From contig NZ_JAHCLU010000013.1 in NCBI RefSeq assembly GCF_018448785.1, positions 1 through 64,000 on the forward strand: 64,000 nt of DNA. Direction: 5' to 3'. A program made the position numbers and the translations under genes. This stretch comes from Halomonas jincaotanensis (lineage in GTDB: Bacteria; Pseudomonadota; Gammaproteobacteria; Pseudomonadales; Halomonadaceae). This document shows positions 30,149 to 38,858 of the stretch, in pieces. How positions within the stretch are numbered: the stretch's first letter is position 1; each line of letters opens with the position of its first letter. The notes beneath the pieces are model-generated. The model was not told the DNA's origin. It ran no database searches and saw only the letters and a program-made list of their open reading frames with translations.

Positions 30149-32614
30149 TCAATGCAAGGCGTGGGTGTCGCCTGGCAAGGTATCGATATGCACGGGCGCC
30201 CAATGGCTTGGACGAGCCCCAGGATAATCGAGGCTGGCCCAGGGTCCAGCCAATGGGGGGGCCGCCGTCAACCAGGCGACAAGCGCCTGCCGGAAGCCGG
30301 CGAGAAAGGCTTCCCGCTCCGGCGTCTCGCCCATGAAGAACGAGAAGCCCGTGTAGAGGCCCCGGGCGAATTCCTCCCAACCGCCATAGTGAGCGGCTGC
30401 CAAGTCGTGCGCCCTCTCCAGCAGGGAAATGAAGTCCGACGCACCGAGCCAACCGAGTTGGCGACCGGCAATGGCCAGGTCAACGGCCTGCGAGATGTCC
30501 CAGGCCGTCATGTCGGTATCGTTGCAGCCATCCTCGTTGTCGCGAACCCGCTTCAGCCGGAGCAGATGATGCCTCTCCTCTTCGCTGCAATCGCCCGATT
30601 CCAGCGTACTGATCTCCGAGGCAAGCCGACCGGCATTCAAGGTATAGGGTGCATAGTTGATCTGATACTCCTGACGGTCGCCGGCCTCAAGCAGGGTGTT
30701 TAGAAAATCGATCAGCTCATCGGCAGAGTGCAGGTCATAATGGCCATCGACCCATTCCCGGATCGCGACACACTCTCGCTCGCTCTCGGCATGCGGCAAA
30801 CTCCAGGCGGCGCTGTTCAATGGGCCGACCAACGACATCGCCGTGAAGTGCGCAAGGCTCGGACGGGGACCGGGCTCCTGCCAGGCGACCGCTTGCCAAT
30901 CGAGCCAATGAAACTCGCTTCCCGGATCGTCCAGGTGCCAACGAATCTCATCGACCAGCGATGGCTGGCTATCCTCGGGCAGCAGCGCCTCCCAACTAGC
31001 CCAGGCCTCGAGCAAGCGTCGCGCGTCGGGATAGAAGCGGCACAAGGAGCTGCGCAGCGCCTCGGATAACACGTTCAAACCCTCGCTATCGAAGGCCTCG
31101 CTATCGAAGGCCATCTGGAGATAGAACGCGTACTTCTCGGCCATTTGGATAGTCGCGGCATAACGGCTCGCCTGGCGCAACGCATCACGATTCGCCAAGG
31201 CCTCGGGGTCGGGGTGCCCGAATGAGGTCACTGCCGGTGGCAAGGCGCCATGAACGGCATCAGCAGCCAGCTGGTTGAGATGATGGGCCTGGGCCGGCAA
31301 CCAATAGCGGGCCAGTGCCTGCACGCCCTCCTCGGCATGCAGATCCAAGGTCTCGCGCAGATACTCTCGGGCATCCTCGCGCCTGACCGCGAGCGGGGTG
31401 GAACCGGGACCCTGGCGGGTCGCGACCTCCGGCTCGCGTACCGCGGACAACGCCAGCACCCAGTGGTGGGGGTCACGCCGCCAATCACGAATGAACTGAC
31501 GCGACGCCTCTATTGATGCCGGCGCCAACAAACCCTGAAGTGGCGTTCGCCACGGGCTCACCGGCGACTGCATCAACAATCGCCAATCGCTGCCGAGCGC
31601 CGTCAGCCGATTGCGCCCTTCGAACAGGCTTCGGCCGCGCTGATAGGCCCGAGCCAGCGCCGACCAGTCGCTGTAGCGACGCACGATCAAATCACCACCG
31701 TGCAAGGCAAACTGTTCCGCCTCGTCGGCGTCGAGCCATCCCAGGCATGCCCCCGACCAGGCAAGATCGATTAGTCGCAGCCAGTCCCAGGCAGCCCACT
31801 CCAGCGGCTCACCCTGGTCGACGAAACCCAATAGCACACGGCCGTAATCCCGCTCAGTGTTCTCCAGGCCATCGCGCCATTGGCGCCGCTCGGCATCATT
31901 CAAAGACAGCAGCCGCGTTGCATCGAGATCCCATCCCTGTCGGTCGCCCTGGGCCCCCAGCCACAACAGGGCGCGAATCAGATCATCGCGACCACGGATC
32001 TGCCAGGCCTCGGCCAGCCATCCTTCCAGGTCGGCCCAGTCGATCACCGATCCTGGAACTTCGAGTACCGGCGCGAAGCCAGCACGCAGCCGCCAGACGC
32101 GCTCGCCAGGGCCATCGGGCCAGAGCGGCAGCTTCTCGTCGTGTACAGCCAGCCACTCCTCGAGTCGCTCCCAGGTGATGCCGTCACCCTCGTGTTCCAA
32201 CACAGAAAGCGCTTCGCAAGCCTCACAGAAGCCATCATCCCCGCGCACCCATCCTTGGGCACTGCGCGCCTGTCGCAATGCCGTCAGCCAGGCGTCGAGG
32301 TCGGCATAATGTGCGGTGATTTCCTCGGCAAGGCGCTGCGTCCAGCGTCGGGCGCAGGATGGCGACAGCCACCCAGCGGCGCCGGCCAGGGCAATCAGCT
32401 CAAGGCCATCCAGCAAATGGCCGGCATCGACACCACTGCCACCACTTCCCATGGCGCCAAGCAATTGCCAGCCCAGTTCACCCCGATCATTGACGCCCAG
32501 ATCAGCAAGGCGTGCGGACGCCGCCTCGGCAGTGATCGACAGCGGGTCGGGCGCAAAGGCCCAATCGCATAGCACCAGCTGCTGGGCCCACCAGGCATTC
32601 AGGGCATCGACCAA
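30149..32614 (-). CDS. Large protein with three DUF1266-like segments
   Basis: An 821-residue, Trp-rich, soluble-looking protein with no signal peptide. Three regions share one pattern (aromatic/Leu, Ala-Gly, GWL, acidic-Ala, about 15 residues, Tyr, Trp, then Gly-x-x-F or similar). They are residues about 66-118 (LELIALAGAAGWLSP), 274-331 (WDWLRLIDLAWSGACLGWLDADEAE..YSDWSAL) and 705-760 (WDISQAVDLAIAGRQLGWLGASDF..YGGWEEF). The last two fit the DUF1266 signature of E. coli YbeR/YbeU-type proteins. Function unknown. An in-frame 15-base tandem duplication lies at 31081-31110. It stands alone between the NlpC operon and gabD. Confidence 0.82.
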   Translation of the reverse strand: MVDALNAWWAQQLVLCDWAFAPDPLSITAEAASARLADLGVNDRGELGWQLLGAMGSGGSGVDAGHLLDGLELIALAGAAGWLSPSCARRWTQRLAEEITAHYADLDAWLTALRQARSAQGWVRGDDGFCEACEALSVLEHEGDGITWERLEEWLAVHDEKLPLWPDGPGERVWRLRAGFAPVLEVPGSVIDWADLEGWLAEAWQIRGRDDLIRALLWLGAQGDRQGWDLDATRLLSLNDAERRQWRDGLENTERDYGRVLLGFVDQGEPLEWAAWDWLRLIDLAWSGACLGWLDADEAEQFALHGGDLIVRRYSDWSALARAYQRGRSLFEGRNRLTALGSDWRLLMQSPVSPWRTPLQGLLAPASIEASRQFIRDWRRDPHHWVLALSAVREPEVATRQGPGSTPLAVRREDAREYLRETLDLHAEEGVQALARYWLPAQAHHLNQLAADAVHGALPPAVTSFGHPDPEALANRDALRQASRYAATIQMAEKYAFYLQMAFDSEAFDSEGLNVLSEALRSSLCRFYPDARRLLEAWASWEALLPEDSQPSLVDEIRWHLDDPGSEFHWLDWQAVAWQEPGPRPSLAHFTAMSLVGPLNSAAWSLPHAESERECVAIREWVDGHYDLHSADELIDFLNTLLEAGDRQEYQINYAPYTLNAGRLASEISTLESGDCSEEERHHLLRLKRVRDNEDGCNDTDMTAWDISQAVDLAIAGRQLGWLGASDFISLLERAHDLAAAHYGGWEEFARGLYTGFSFFMGETPEREAFLAGFRQALVAWLTAAPPLAGPWASLDYPGARPSHWAPVHIDTLPGDTHALH

Positions 32615-32835
32615 GGCTCACCTCGAATTTCGCGAAAGACGAACGGCACACCTCAGCGTACCAAAAAAATTTAGGCGACTGATTGTAGCCGAAAGCAGCG
32701 CTGGCGCCGATGGTTCAACAACATGAAATCGCCTTCCTGCCGAATGCCCTTGTGGGTAAGATAGCTAGGCTTGGCGTAACGTTTAATATACTGCACACTT
32801 GTTCGACATGATGATCAACCGTCTCAGGAGAGGAC

Positions 32836-34281
32836 ATGACCTCGCAAGCCGATCTACTGGTTGACAAGGCCTATATTGCCGGCCAGTGGCGTGATGGTGA
32901 GCGCCATTTTAGCGTCACCGATCCCGCCACTGGCGACGTGCTAGCCGAGGTGCCCGACCTCGATGGCGAGGCGGCGCGTGAAGCGATTGCCTCCGCCGAG
33001 GCGGCCTGGCCAGCCTGGCGCAAGCTGCCTGCCAAGGAGCGGGCAGCCCTGTTGCGTGCCTGGTTCGATGCCATCATGACCCACCAGGAAGCCCTCGCCA
33101 GGCTGATGACCCTGGAACAAGGCAAGCCGTTGACGGAATCGCGGGGCGAAGTCGCCTATGGCGCCTCCTTCGTGGAGTTCTATGCCGAGGAGGCCAAGCG
33201 CATGGCGGGCGAGACTCTGCCCAGCCATGGCATCGACAAGCGCATTCTGGTCTTCCGCGAGCCCATTGGGGTCGTAGCGGCCATCACGCCGTGGAATTTT
33301 CCCCTGGCGATGATCACTCGCAAGTGCGCCCCAGCCCTCGCCGCCGGCTGCCCAGTGGTCATAAAGCCCGCCGAGGCGACGCCCCTCACCGCCCTGGCGC
33401 TGGCCAAGCTGGCCGAGCACGTCGGCTTCCCCGCCGGTGTACTCAATGTTGTGACCGCCTCGCGACCGGCCGAAATCGGTGAAGTGCTGACCACCGACCC
33501 GCGAGTACGCAAGATTTCCTTCACCGGCTCCACGCCGGTGGGAAAGAGGCTACTCGCCCAGTGTGCCGGTACCGTCAAGAAGGCCTCCATGGAACTTGGC
33601 GGCAACGCACCGTTCATCGTCTTCGATGATGCCGATCTCGATGCTGCGGTCGAAGGCGCCATCGCCTCCAAGTACCGCAACTCCGGCCAGACCTGCGTCT
33701 GCACCAATCGTCTGCTGGTCCAGTCGGGTGTCTATGAGGCGTTCCTCGACAAGCTGGCCGCCCGTGTCGCCGAACTCAAGGTCGGCAACGGCCTGGACGA
33801 CGGCGTGATCCAGGGACCGCTGATCAACCAGGCCGCCGTCGACAAGGTCGAAGCGCATATCCATGATGCCCTGGCCAAGGGGGGCCGACTGATTGCCGGT
33901 GGGAAGCCACACGCCCTTGGCGGCACCTTCTTCCAGCCGACCATCATCGCCGACGTCACCATCGAGATGCGCGTCGCCACCGAGGAAACCTTCGGCCCAT
34001 TGGCACCGGTCTTTCGCTTCGACACCGAGGAAGACGCCATCGCGATGGCCAATGCCACCGAGTTCGGCCTGGCGGCCTATTTTTATGCACGCGACTACCG
34101 GCGCATCTGGCATGTCATGGAAGGACTGGAATATGGCATGGTGGGCGTGAACGAAGGCATTATCTCAACGGAATTGGCGCCTTTCGGTGGCGTCAAGGAA
34201 TCAGGCCTGGGTCGCGAAGGTTCACGACACGGCCTGGACGAGTACACTGAACTAAAATATGTCTGCGTCGGCGGCCTCTGA
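32836..34281 (+). CDS. gabD: NADP-dependent succinate-semialdehyde dehydrogenase
   Basis: Oxidises succinate semialdehyde to succinate, the last step of GABA breakdown. The 481 residues match GabD: PWNFPLAMITRKCAPALAAG, the cofactor loop SFTGSTPVGK, general base Glu253 (MELGGNAPF) and catalytic Cys287 in QTCVCTNR. Cys289, next but one, is the partner that forms the redox-switch disulfide in E. coli GabD. GGAGAGG precedes the ATG. gabT follows 33 bases later. Confidence 0.96.
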   Translation: MTSQADLLVDKAYIAGQWRDGERHFSVTDPATGDVLAEVPDLDGEAAREAIASAEAAWPAWRKLPAKERAALLRAWFDAIMTHQEALARLMTLEQGKPLTESRGEVAYGASFVEFYAEEAKRMAGETLPSHGIDKRILVFREPIGVVAAITPWNFPLAMITRKCAPALAAGCPVVIKPAEATPLTALALAKLAEHVGFPAGVLNVVTASRPAEIGEVLTTDPRVRKISFTGSTPVGKRLLAQCAGTVKKASMELGGNAPFIVFDDADLDAAVEGAIASKYRNSGQTCVCTNRLLVQSGVYEAFLDKLAARVAELKVGNGLDDGVIQGPLINQAAVDKVEAHIHDALAKGGRLIAGGKPHALGGTFFQPTIIADVTIEMRVATEETFGPLAPVFRFDTEEDAIAMANATEFGLAAYFYARDYRRIWHVMEGLEYGMVGVNEGIISTELAPFGGVKESGLGREGSRHGLDEYTELKYVCVGGL

Positions 34282-34314
34282 TCGCCCGCAACGTCTCACA
34301 AGGAGGCAGTATTC

Positions 34315-35613
34315 ATGAACAACGCCCAACTTAACGAACTCAAGCAGCGCTATGTGGCCAACGGCGCCGCCAGCCCCGCCACGGCCTTCGCCGAGCGTGC
34401 GGAGAATGCGCAGGTTTGGGATGCCGATGGCAATCGCTTCGTCGATTTCGCCGGCGGTATCGGCGTGCTCAACATCGGCCATCGCCACCCCAAGGTCGTT
34501 CAGGCTGTCAAGGACCAGCTCGACAAGGTCATGCATACCTGTCAGACGGTGATGCCTTACGAAGGCTACGTGAAGGTGGCGGAAAAGCTCAGCCAGATCA
34601 CACCGGTACGCGGCCATGCCAAGGTCATGCTGGCCAACTCCGGCGCTGAAGCGCTTGAGAACGCGGTCAAGGTCGCGCGTGCCGCGACCGGCAAGACCAA
34701 CGTCGTGTGTTTCGACGGTGGCTACCACGGCCGCACCTTCATGACCATGGCCATGAACGGCAAGGTCAATCCCTATCAGACCGACTTCGGCCCCATGCCG
34801 GGCACTGTTTTCCGCGCGCCCTACCCGGTGCCCTATCACGGTGTCAGCGAAGATGAGGCACTGCGTGGCCTGAAGATGGTGCTCAAGACCGACGCCAATC
34901 CCAAGGACACCGCGGCGATCGTCCTCGAGCCGGTCCTCGGCGAAGGCGGCTTCTATCCTGCCTCGACGAGCTTCCTTAAGGCGATCCGCGAGATCTGCGA
35001 TGAGCACGGCATCCTGATGATCGTCGACGAGGTGCAATCCGGTTTCGGCCGCACCGGCAAGATGTTCGCCATCGAGCACAGCGGCGTGGAGCCGGACATC
35101 ATGACCATGGCCAAGAGCATGGGCGATGGTATGCCGATTTCGGCCATCGTCGGTACCGACAAGGTCATGGATGCGTCTGGCGCCAACTCACTGGGCGGCA
35201 CCTACACCGGCAGCCCCGTTTCCTGCGCCGCGACGCTGGCGGTACTCGAGGTCTTCGAGCAGGAGGGCATTCTCGAGAAGAGCCAAGCGCTCGGCGACAA
35301 ACTGGCCAAGCGCTTCGCCCAGTGGCAACAGGACTTCGACTGCGTGGACAATGGCCGTAACATGGGCGCCATGGCCGCCGTCGACCTGGTATCCGACAAG
35401 GCCAACCACACTCCAGATGCTGACCTGGCGGGCGCGCTATGCAAGAAGGCCCGCGAGAAGGGCTTGATCCTGCTCTCCTGCGGCATGTACGGCAACACCA
35501 TACGCTTCCTGATGCCCGTCACTATCGAGGATGACGTGCTCGAGGAGGGTCTCGGCATTCTAGAGGCATCGCTCAAGGAGCTGGTCGGCGCCAAGCAAAC
35601 CGCCAACGCCTGA
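34315..35613 (+). CDS. gabT: 4-aminobutyrate--2-oxoglutarate transaminase
   Basis: PLP enzyme turning GABA into succinate semialdehyde for GabD. The 432 residues contain the class-III aminotransferase blocks: FVDFAGGIGVLNIGHRHPKVV, NSGAEALENAVKVARAATG, YHGRTFMTMAMNGK, IVDEVQSGFGRTG and the PLP lysine in TMAKSMGDGMPISAIVG. The phosphate-binding GGTYTGSPV follows. AAGGAGG lies 8 bases before the ATG. Some halophiles use related enzymes for diaminobutyrate, but adjacency to gabD favours GABA. Confidence 0.95.
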   Translation: MNNAQLNELKQRYVANGAASPATAFAERAENAQVWDADGNRFVDFAGGIGVLNIGHRHPKVVQAVKDQLDKVMHTCQTVMPYEGYVKVAEKLSQITPVRGHAKVMLANSGAEALENAVKVARAATGKTNVVCFDGGYHGRTFMTMAMNGKVNPYQTDFGPMPGTVFRAPYPVPYHGVSEDEALRGLKMVLKTDANPKDTAAIVLEPVLGEGGFYPASTSFLKAIREICDEHGILMIVDEVQSGFGRTGKMFAIEHSGVEPDIMTMAKSMGDGMPISAIVGTDKVMDASGANSLGGTYTGSPVSCAATLAVLEVFEQEGILEKSQALGDKLAKRFAQWQQDFDCVDNGRNMGAMAAVDLVSDKANHTPDADLAGALCKKAREKGLILLSCGMYGNTIRFLMPVTIEDDVLEEGLGILEASLKELVGAKQTANA

Positions 35614-35637
35614 CGCCATCGGTGACCCGCCCAACAG

Positions 35638-35667
35638 AACGCGCCTCCTCACGGAGGCGCGTTTTTT
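35638..35667 (+). terminator. gabDT intrinsic terminator
   Basis: CGCGCCTCC/GGAGGCGCG stem with loop TCAC followed by six T. The convergent katE ends 46 bases further on; AA before the left arm gives it only a weak tail on the minus strand. Confidence 0.93.
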
Positions 35668-35712
35668 CATGCCGTAACGAGCTCTTCAAGCCGATTCGAT
35701 AAGTGACCGTCC

Positions 35713-37863
35713 TCAGGCCGACATCAGATTGGCCTTGTCGTCACGCGACCAGACGCGATGCTGTCCCATGGCCTGGGTGAGCGGTGCAAACACGTCGTCC
35801 AGCGTCGCCCCCAGGATGATCCCATCTTCCTGGGTCGGTACCTGGGCCGCGCTCAGCAATGCCTTGCCCTCGCCAATGGCCGCAATGGCCTTGAGATGCT
35901 TGTAGGCTTCCTGCACGTAGTAGCGTCCCAGACCGGATTGCGAGAGTGTCTTCACACTTTGCTCACCGCCCACCACGATCACCGCATCCAGGGTCACCGA
36001 TGGCTGACCGTTGAGCATCGCATCGGGCACGATGGCCTGACCGTTGGTGGACTTGACCGGTGCCATGCTGGGCGCGATGACCATACCCTGCGCCCCTTCG
36101 GCTTTCAGTTTCGCCTTGGCGGCTTCCACCTGTTTACCATCCACGCCGTCGGCCACCAGGATCGCCACCTTACGGTACAGGATGTTATTCGGCAGTCGCG
36201 CCATCAGGCTTAGCGCCGGGGAGGCCTGCAACGAGCTCCGGCCAAGCTCGTCGGCCGGCGCAGGCTTGCTCGTTGGCGCCTCGATGCCATGGTTCTCGCC
36301 GACGCGACGCGCCAGCTCCAGATCGATATTGGGCAATATCTCCTGAATCACGCGCTCGCGGATCCACGGCCGGGCGACCTTGGAAAGCTCGAAGGTATAG
36401 GCATCGATGATGTGCTCTTTCTCGACATCGGTCTGGCTGTTCCAGAACAGCGTCGCCTGGGAATAATGATCACCGAACGAGTCACTGCGAGCCCTCACCT
36501 TATGCGCGTCGACACGCTCATAGTAGCTCTCGAAGCCGCCGTTTTCCGCCGCCGCCGGCGTCTCGCTGGGCCAGCCGCCATCGATCGAATTGGGCTCGTA
36601 GGATGCCTGACCCTTGTTGATCGTCTGGCGATGCATGGAATCGCGCTGGTTGTTGTGGAACGGGCATACCGGCTGGTTGATGGGAATCTCGTGAAAGTTG
36701 GGCCCCCCCAGCCGCAGCATCTGGGTATCCAGGTACGAGAACAACCGCCCCTGAAGCAGCGGATCATTGGAGAAGTCGATACCCGGCACGATGTTGGTCG
36801 GATTGAAGGCGACCTGCTCGGTCTCGGCGAAGTAATTGTCGGGGTTGCGGTTGAGCACCATCTTGCCGATCAGGGTGACCGGCACCTGCTCCTCGGGGAT
36901 GATCTTGGTGGGATCGAGGATGTCGAAGTCGAACGTGTGCTCGTCCTCCTCTTCCACCACCTGGACACCCAGCTCGTATTCCAGGAAGTCGCCGTTCTCG
37001 ATATCGTCCCACATGTTACGGCGGTTGAAGTCGGGGTCACGGCCCCAGAGCTTTTGGGCCTCATCCCAGATCAATGAGCAGGTACCCGCCAGTGGCTTCC
37101 AGTGGAACTTGACGAAGCGACCCTTGCCTTGCTTGTCGATCAAGCGAAAGGTATGCACGCCGAAGCCTTCCATGTTGCGGTAATGCCGAGGGAATGCCCG
37201 GTCGGACATTGTCCACAATACCATATGGGTGGACTCCGGCATCAGAGAGACGAAGTCCCAGAAGGTATCGTGGGCCGACTGCCCCATGGGAATCTCGTTG
37301 TGGGGCTCGGGCTTCACCGCATGCACGAAATCGGGGAACTTGATCGCATCCTGGATGAAGAACACCGGCATGTCGTTGCCTACCAGGTCCCAGTTGCCCT
37401 CGTCGGTGTAGAACTTGGTGGCGAAGCCGCGAACGTCGCGCACGGTATCATTGGAACCACGCGAGCCTTGCACCGTGGAGAAACGCACGAACACCGGGGT
37501 CTTCTTGCCGGAGTCCTGAAAAAGACCGGCCTTGGAATACTGAGCCGCGTTCTCGTAGGGCTGGAAGTAACCGTGCGCTGCCGCTCCCCGGGCGTGCACG
37601 ATACGCTCGGGGATACGCTCGTTGTCGAAGTGGTTGAGTTTCTCGCGGAAGATGAAGTCTTCCATCAGCGTGGGGCCGCGCTCCCCGGCCTTCAGCGAGT
37701 TGTGGTTGTCGGAAATGCGCAGCCCTTGGTTAGTGCGCAGATCATGCCCCTCGGAATCGCTGCGGTAATGCTCCAGGCTATCCGACTTGCTGTTCTCGGT
37801 CGTCTTGACGTCCGTATCGTTGGGGCCGCTACTGTTCGGCGTCGTATGCGGATTATTGGCCAT
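35713..37863 (-). CDS. katE: Large-subunit catalase HPII (clade 2)
   Basis: Decomposes hydrogen peroxide. The 716 residues have the heme-site residues His90 (RIVHARGAAAHG), Asn163 (LVGNDMPVFF) and proximal Tyr377 (RLFSYLDTQMLRLGGPN). An acidic, Ser/Thr-rich N-terminal extension of about 60 residues and a C-terminal DJ-1/PfpI-like domain (about 560-716, KVAILVADGVDGKQVEAAKAKL) define the HPII type. AAAGGAGGAG precedes the ATG. In relatives this catalase is usually a stationary-phase (RpoS) gene; no promoter could be assigned with confidence here. Confidence 0.96.
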   Translation of the reverse strand: MANNPHTTPNSSGPNDTDVKTTENSKSDSLEHYRSDSEGHDLRTNQGLRISDNHNSLKAGERGPTLMEDFIFREKLNHFDNERIPERIVHARGAAAHGYFQPYENAAQYSKAGLFQDSGKKTPVFVRFSTVQGSRGSNDTVRDVRGFATKFYTDEGNWDLVGNDMPVFFIQDAIKFPDFVHAVKPEPHNEIPMGQSAHDTFWDFVSLMPESTHMVLWTMSDRAFPRHYRNMEGFGVHTFRLIDKQGKGRFVKFHWKPLAGTCSLIWDEAQKLWGRDPDFNRRNMWDDIENGDFLEYELGVQVVEEEDEHTFDFDILDPTKIIPEEQVPVTLIGKMVLNRNPDNYFAETEQVAFNPTNIVPGIDFSNDPLLQGRLFSYLDTQMLRLGGPNFHEIPINQPVCPFHNNQRDSMHRQTINKGQASYEPNSIDGGWPSETPAAAENGGFESYYERVDAHKVRARSDSFGDHYSQATLFWNSQTDVEKEHIIDAYTFELSKVARPWIRERVIQEILPNIDLELARRVGENHGIEAPTSKPAPADELGRSSLQASPALSLMARLPNNILYRKVAILVADGVDGKQVEAAKAKLKAEGAQGMVIAPSMAPVKSTNGQAIVPDAMLNGQPSVTLDAVIVVGGEQSVKTLSQSGLGRYYVQEAYKHLKAIAAIGEGKALLSAAQVPTQEDGIILGATLDDVFAPLTQAMGQHRVWSRDDKANLMSA

Positions 37864-38160
37864 GCAAACGCTCCTCCTTTGCGTTCATTCATGACCCGGT
37901 AGCCAGCGTTCAGCTGCCTCACCGAGCCACGCGGTTGCTGGCAAGCTCACTCCAGAGCTGCCTCCCATTCAAAGTAGTCGGTGAAACGTCACAAGCCTAA
38001 TAGGCGTGGCTTATTGTTCGCACAGGCAAGGGTAATTGGCAGCGAGTCCGCATTGCTCGTGCCGCCGTTGAAACTCGGCTGTCGCAAGCTGGTAATCTTG
38101 CCGTCAGAAAGGCGACGATGGCATGAGGCGTCGATCGGTCACGCCGCGGATGGAGTCGCG

Positions 38161-38781
38161 ATGTTTCGTACCCTTGCCATACTTCGATCGCTGCAAAGCG
38201 CTCATCACACCTTGGAAGACGTTCAGGTCAGTCTCCAGAAGGCGTGTGATTACCGCTGGCTGAGAGAACAGCTGCCCTGCGGCGTGGTGACCGACACCAA
38301 TGACACCCTGTCAGATGGTACGCCTGCCTTAACCATCACTCTGCCGTTCCTGGCCACCTCGGCGCGACGGCAGGGCGGGAAATGGCCGGAAGCACCCGAC
38401 GAGCGCGAGCGCTGTCATGTGGAGGGCGCCCATGCCTGCCGTGCCGCCGGCGCGCCGGCGTATCGCAAGCTCGAAAGCCTGTCGCATGGGCTGGTTCATG
38501 GTGCCCTGGCGGTCTTGAAGGATGCCGCTCGCTTCGACTACCTGCTGACCACGAATGCCATACGTTTGACGTGGCGGTGTCTGGAGCATATAGACGGCCC
38601 TCTGAAAAGTGAACTGGGGCGTTGGCTCGACGATCGCGACCAGCTCGCTGGACGCCATGGCCTCTTCCTGCTCGAGGTAAAAATCCCCAGTGCGACTCCC
38701 CATGTCTCACTTCACGGTAAATGGCTGGACACCCAGACAGACACTTACCGACGCATCGTGCCGCGCCATGCGGGACCCTGA
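38161..38781 (+). CDS. Hypothetical protein
   Basis: The frame is open from 37981, but the ATG at 38161 (MFRTLAILRSLQ) with TGGAG before it is the better start, giving 206 residues. Soluble, mixed composition; blocks CDYRWLREQLPCG and KLESLSHGLVHGALAVLKDAARFDYLLTTNAIRLTWRCLEHI. No family recognised. Codon use in this frame resembles that of neighbours. The competing minus-strand frames at the same place look Arg/Ser-rich and non-coding. It lies between katE (divergent) and the amidase gene on the same strand. Confidence 0.6.
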   Translation: MFRTLAILRSLQSAHHTLEDVQVSLQKACDYRWLREQLPCGVVTDTNDTLSDGTPALTITLPFLATSARRQGGKWPEAPDERERCHVEGAHACRAAGAPAYRKLESLSHGLVHGALAVLKDAARFDYLLTTNAIRLTWRCLEHIDGPLKSELGRWLDDRDQLAGRHGLFLLEVKIPSATPHVSLHGKWLDTQTDTYRRIVPRHAGP

Positions 38782-38858
38782 ACCCTCGGACACTATTGGA
38801 TGCCACGGGAATGGCCTAAGCTTGAGCGTCGATTCGCCGCTAACTCAGGGAGGAAGCA

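Noticed and set aside
34315..35613. Ectoine-pathway diaminobutyrate aminotransferase instead of GabT
   Set aside because: It lies 33 bases after gabD and no ectA or ectC is present, so GABA transamination is more likely.
38336..38806. Minus-strand frames opposite the 206-residue hypothetical gene
   Set aside because: Arg/Ser/Pro-rich and low complexity; the plus-strand frame has more natural composition.
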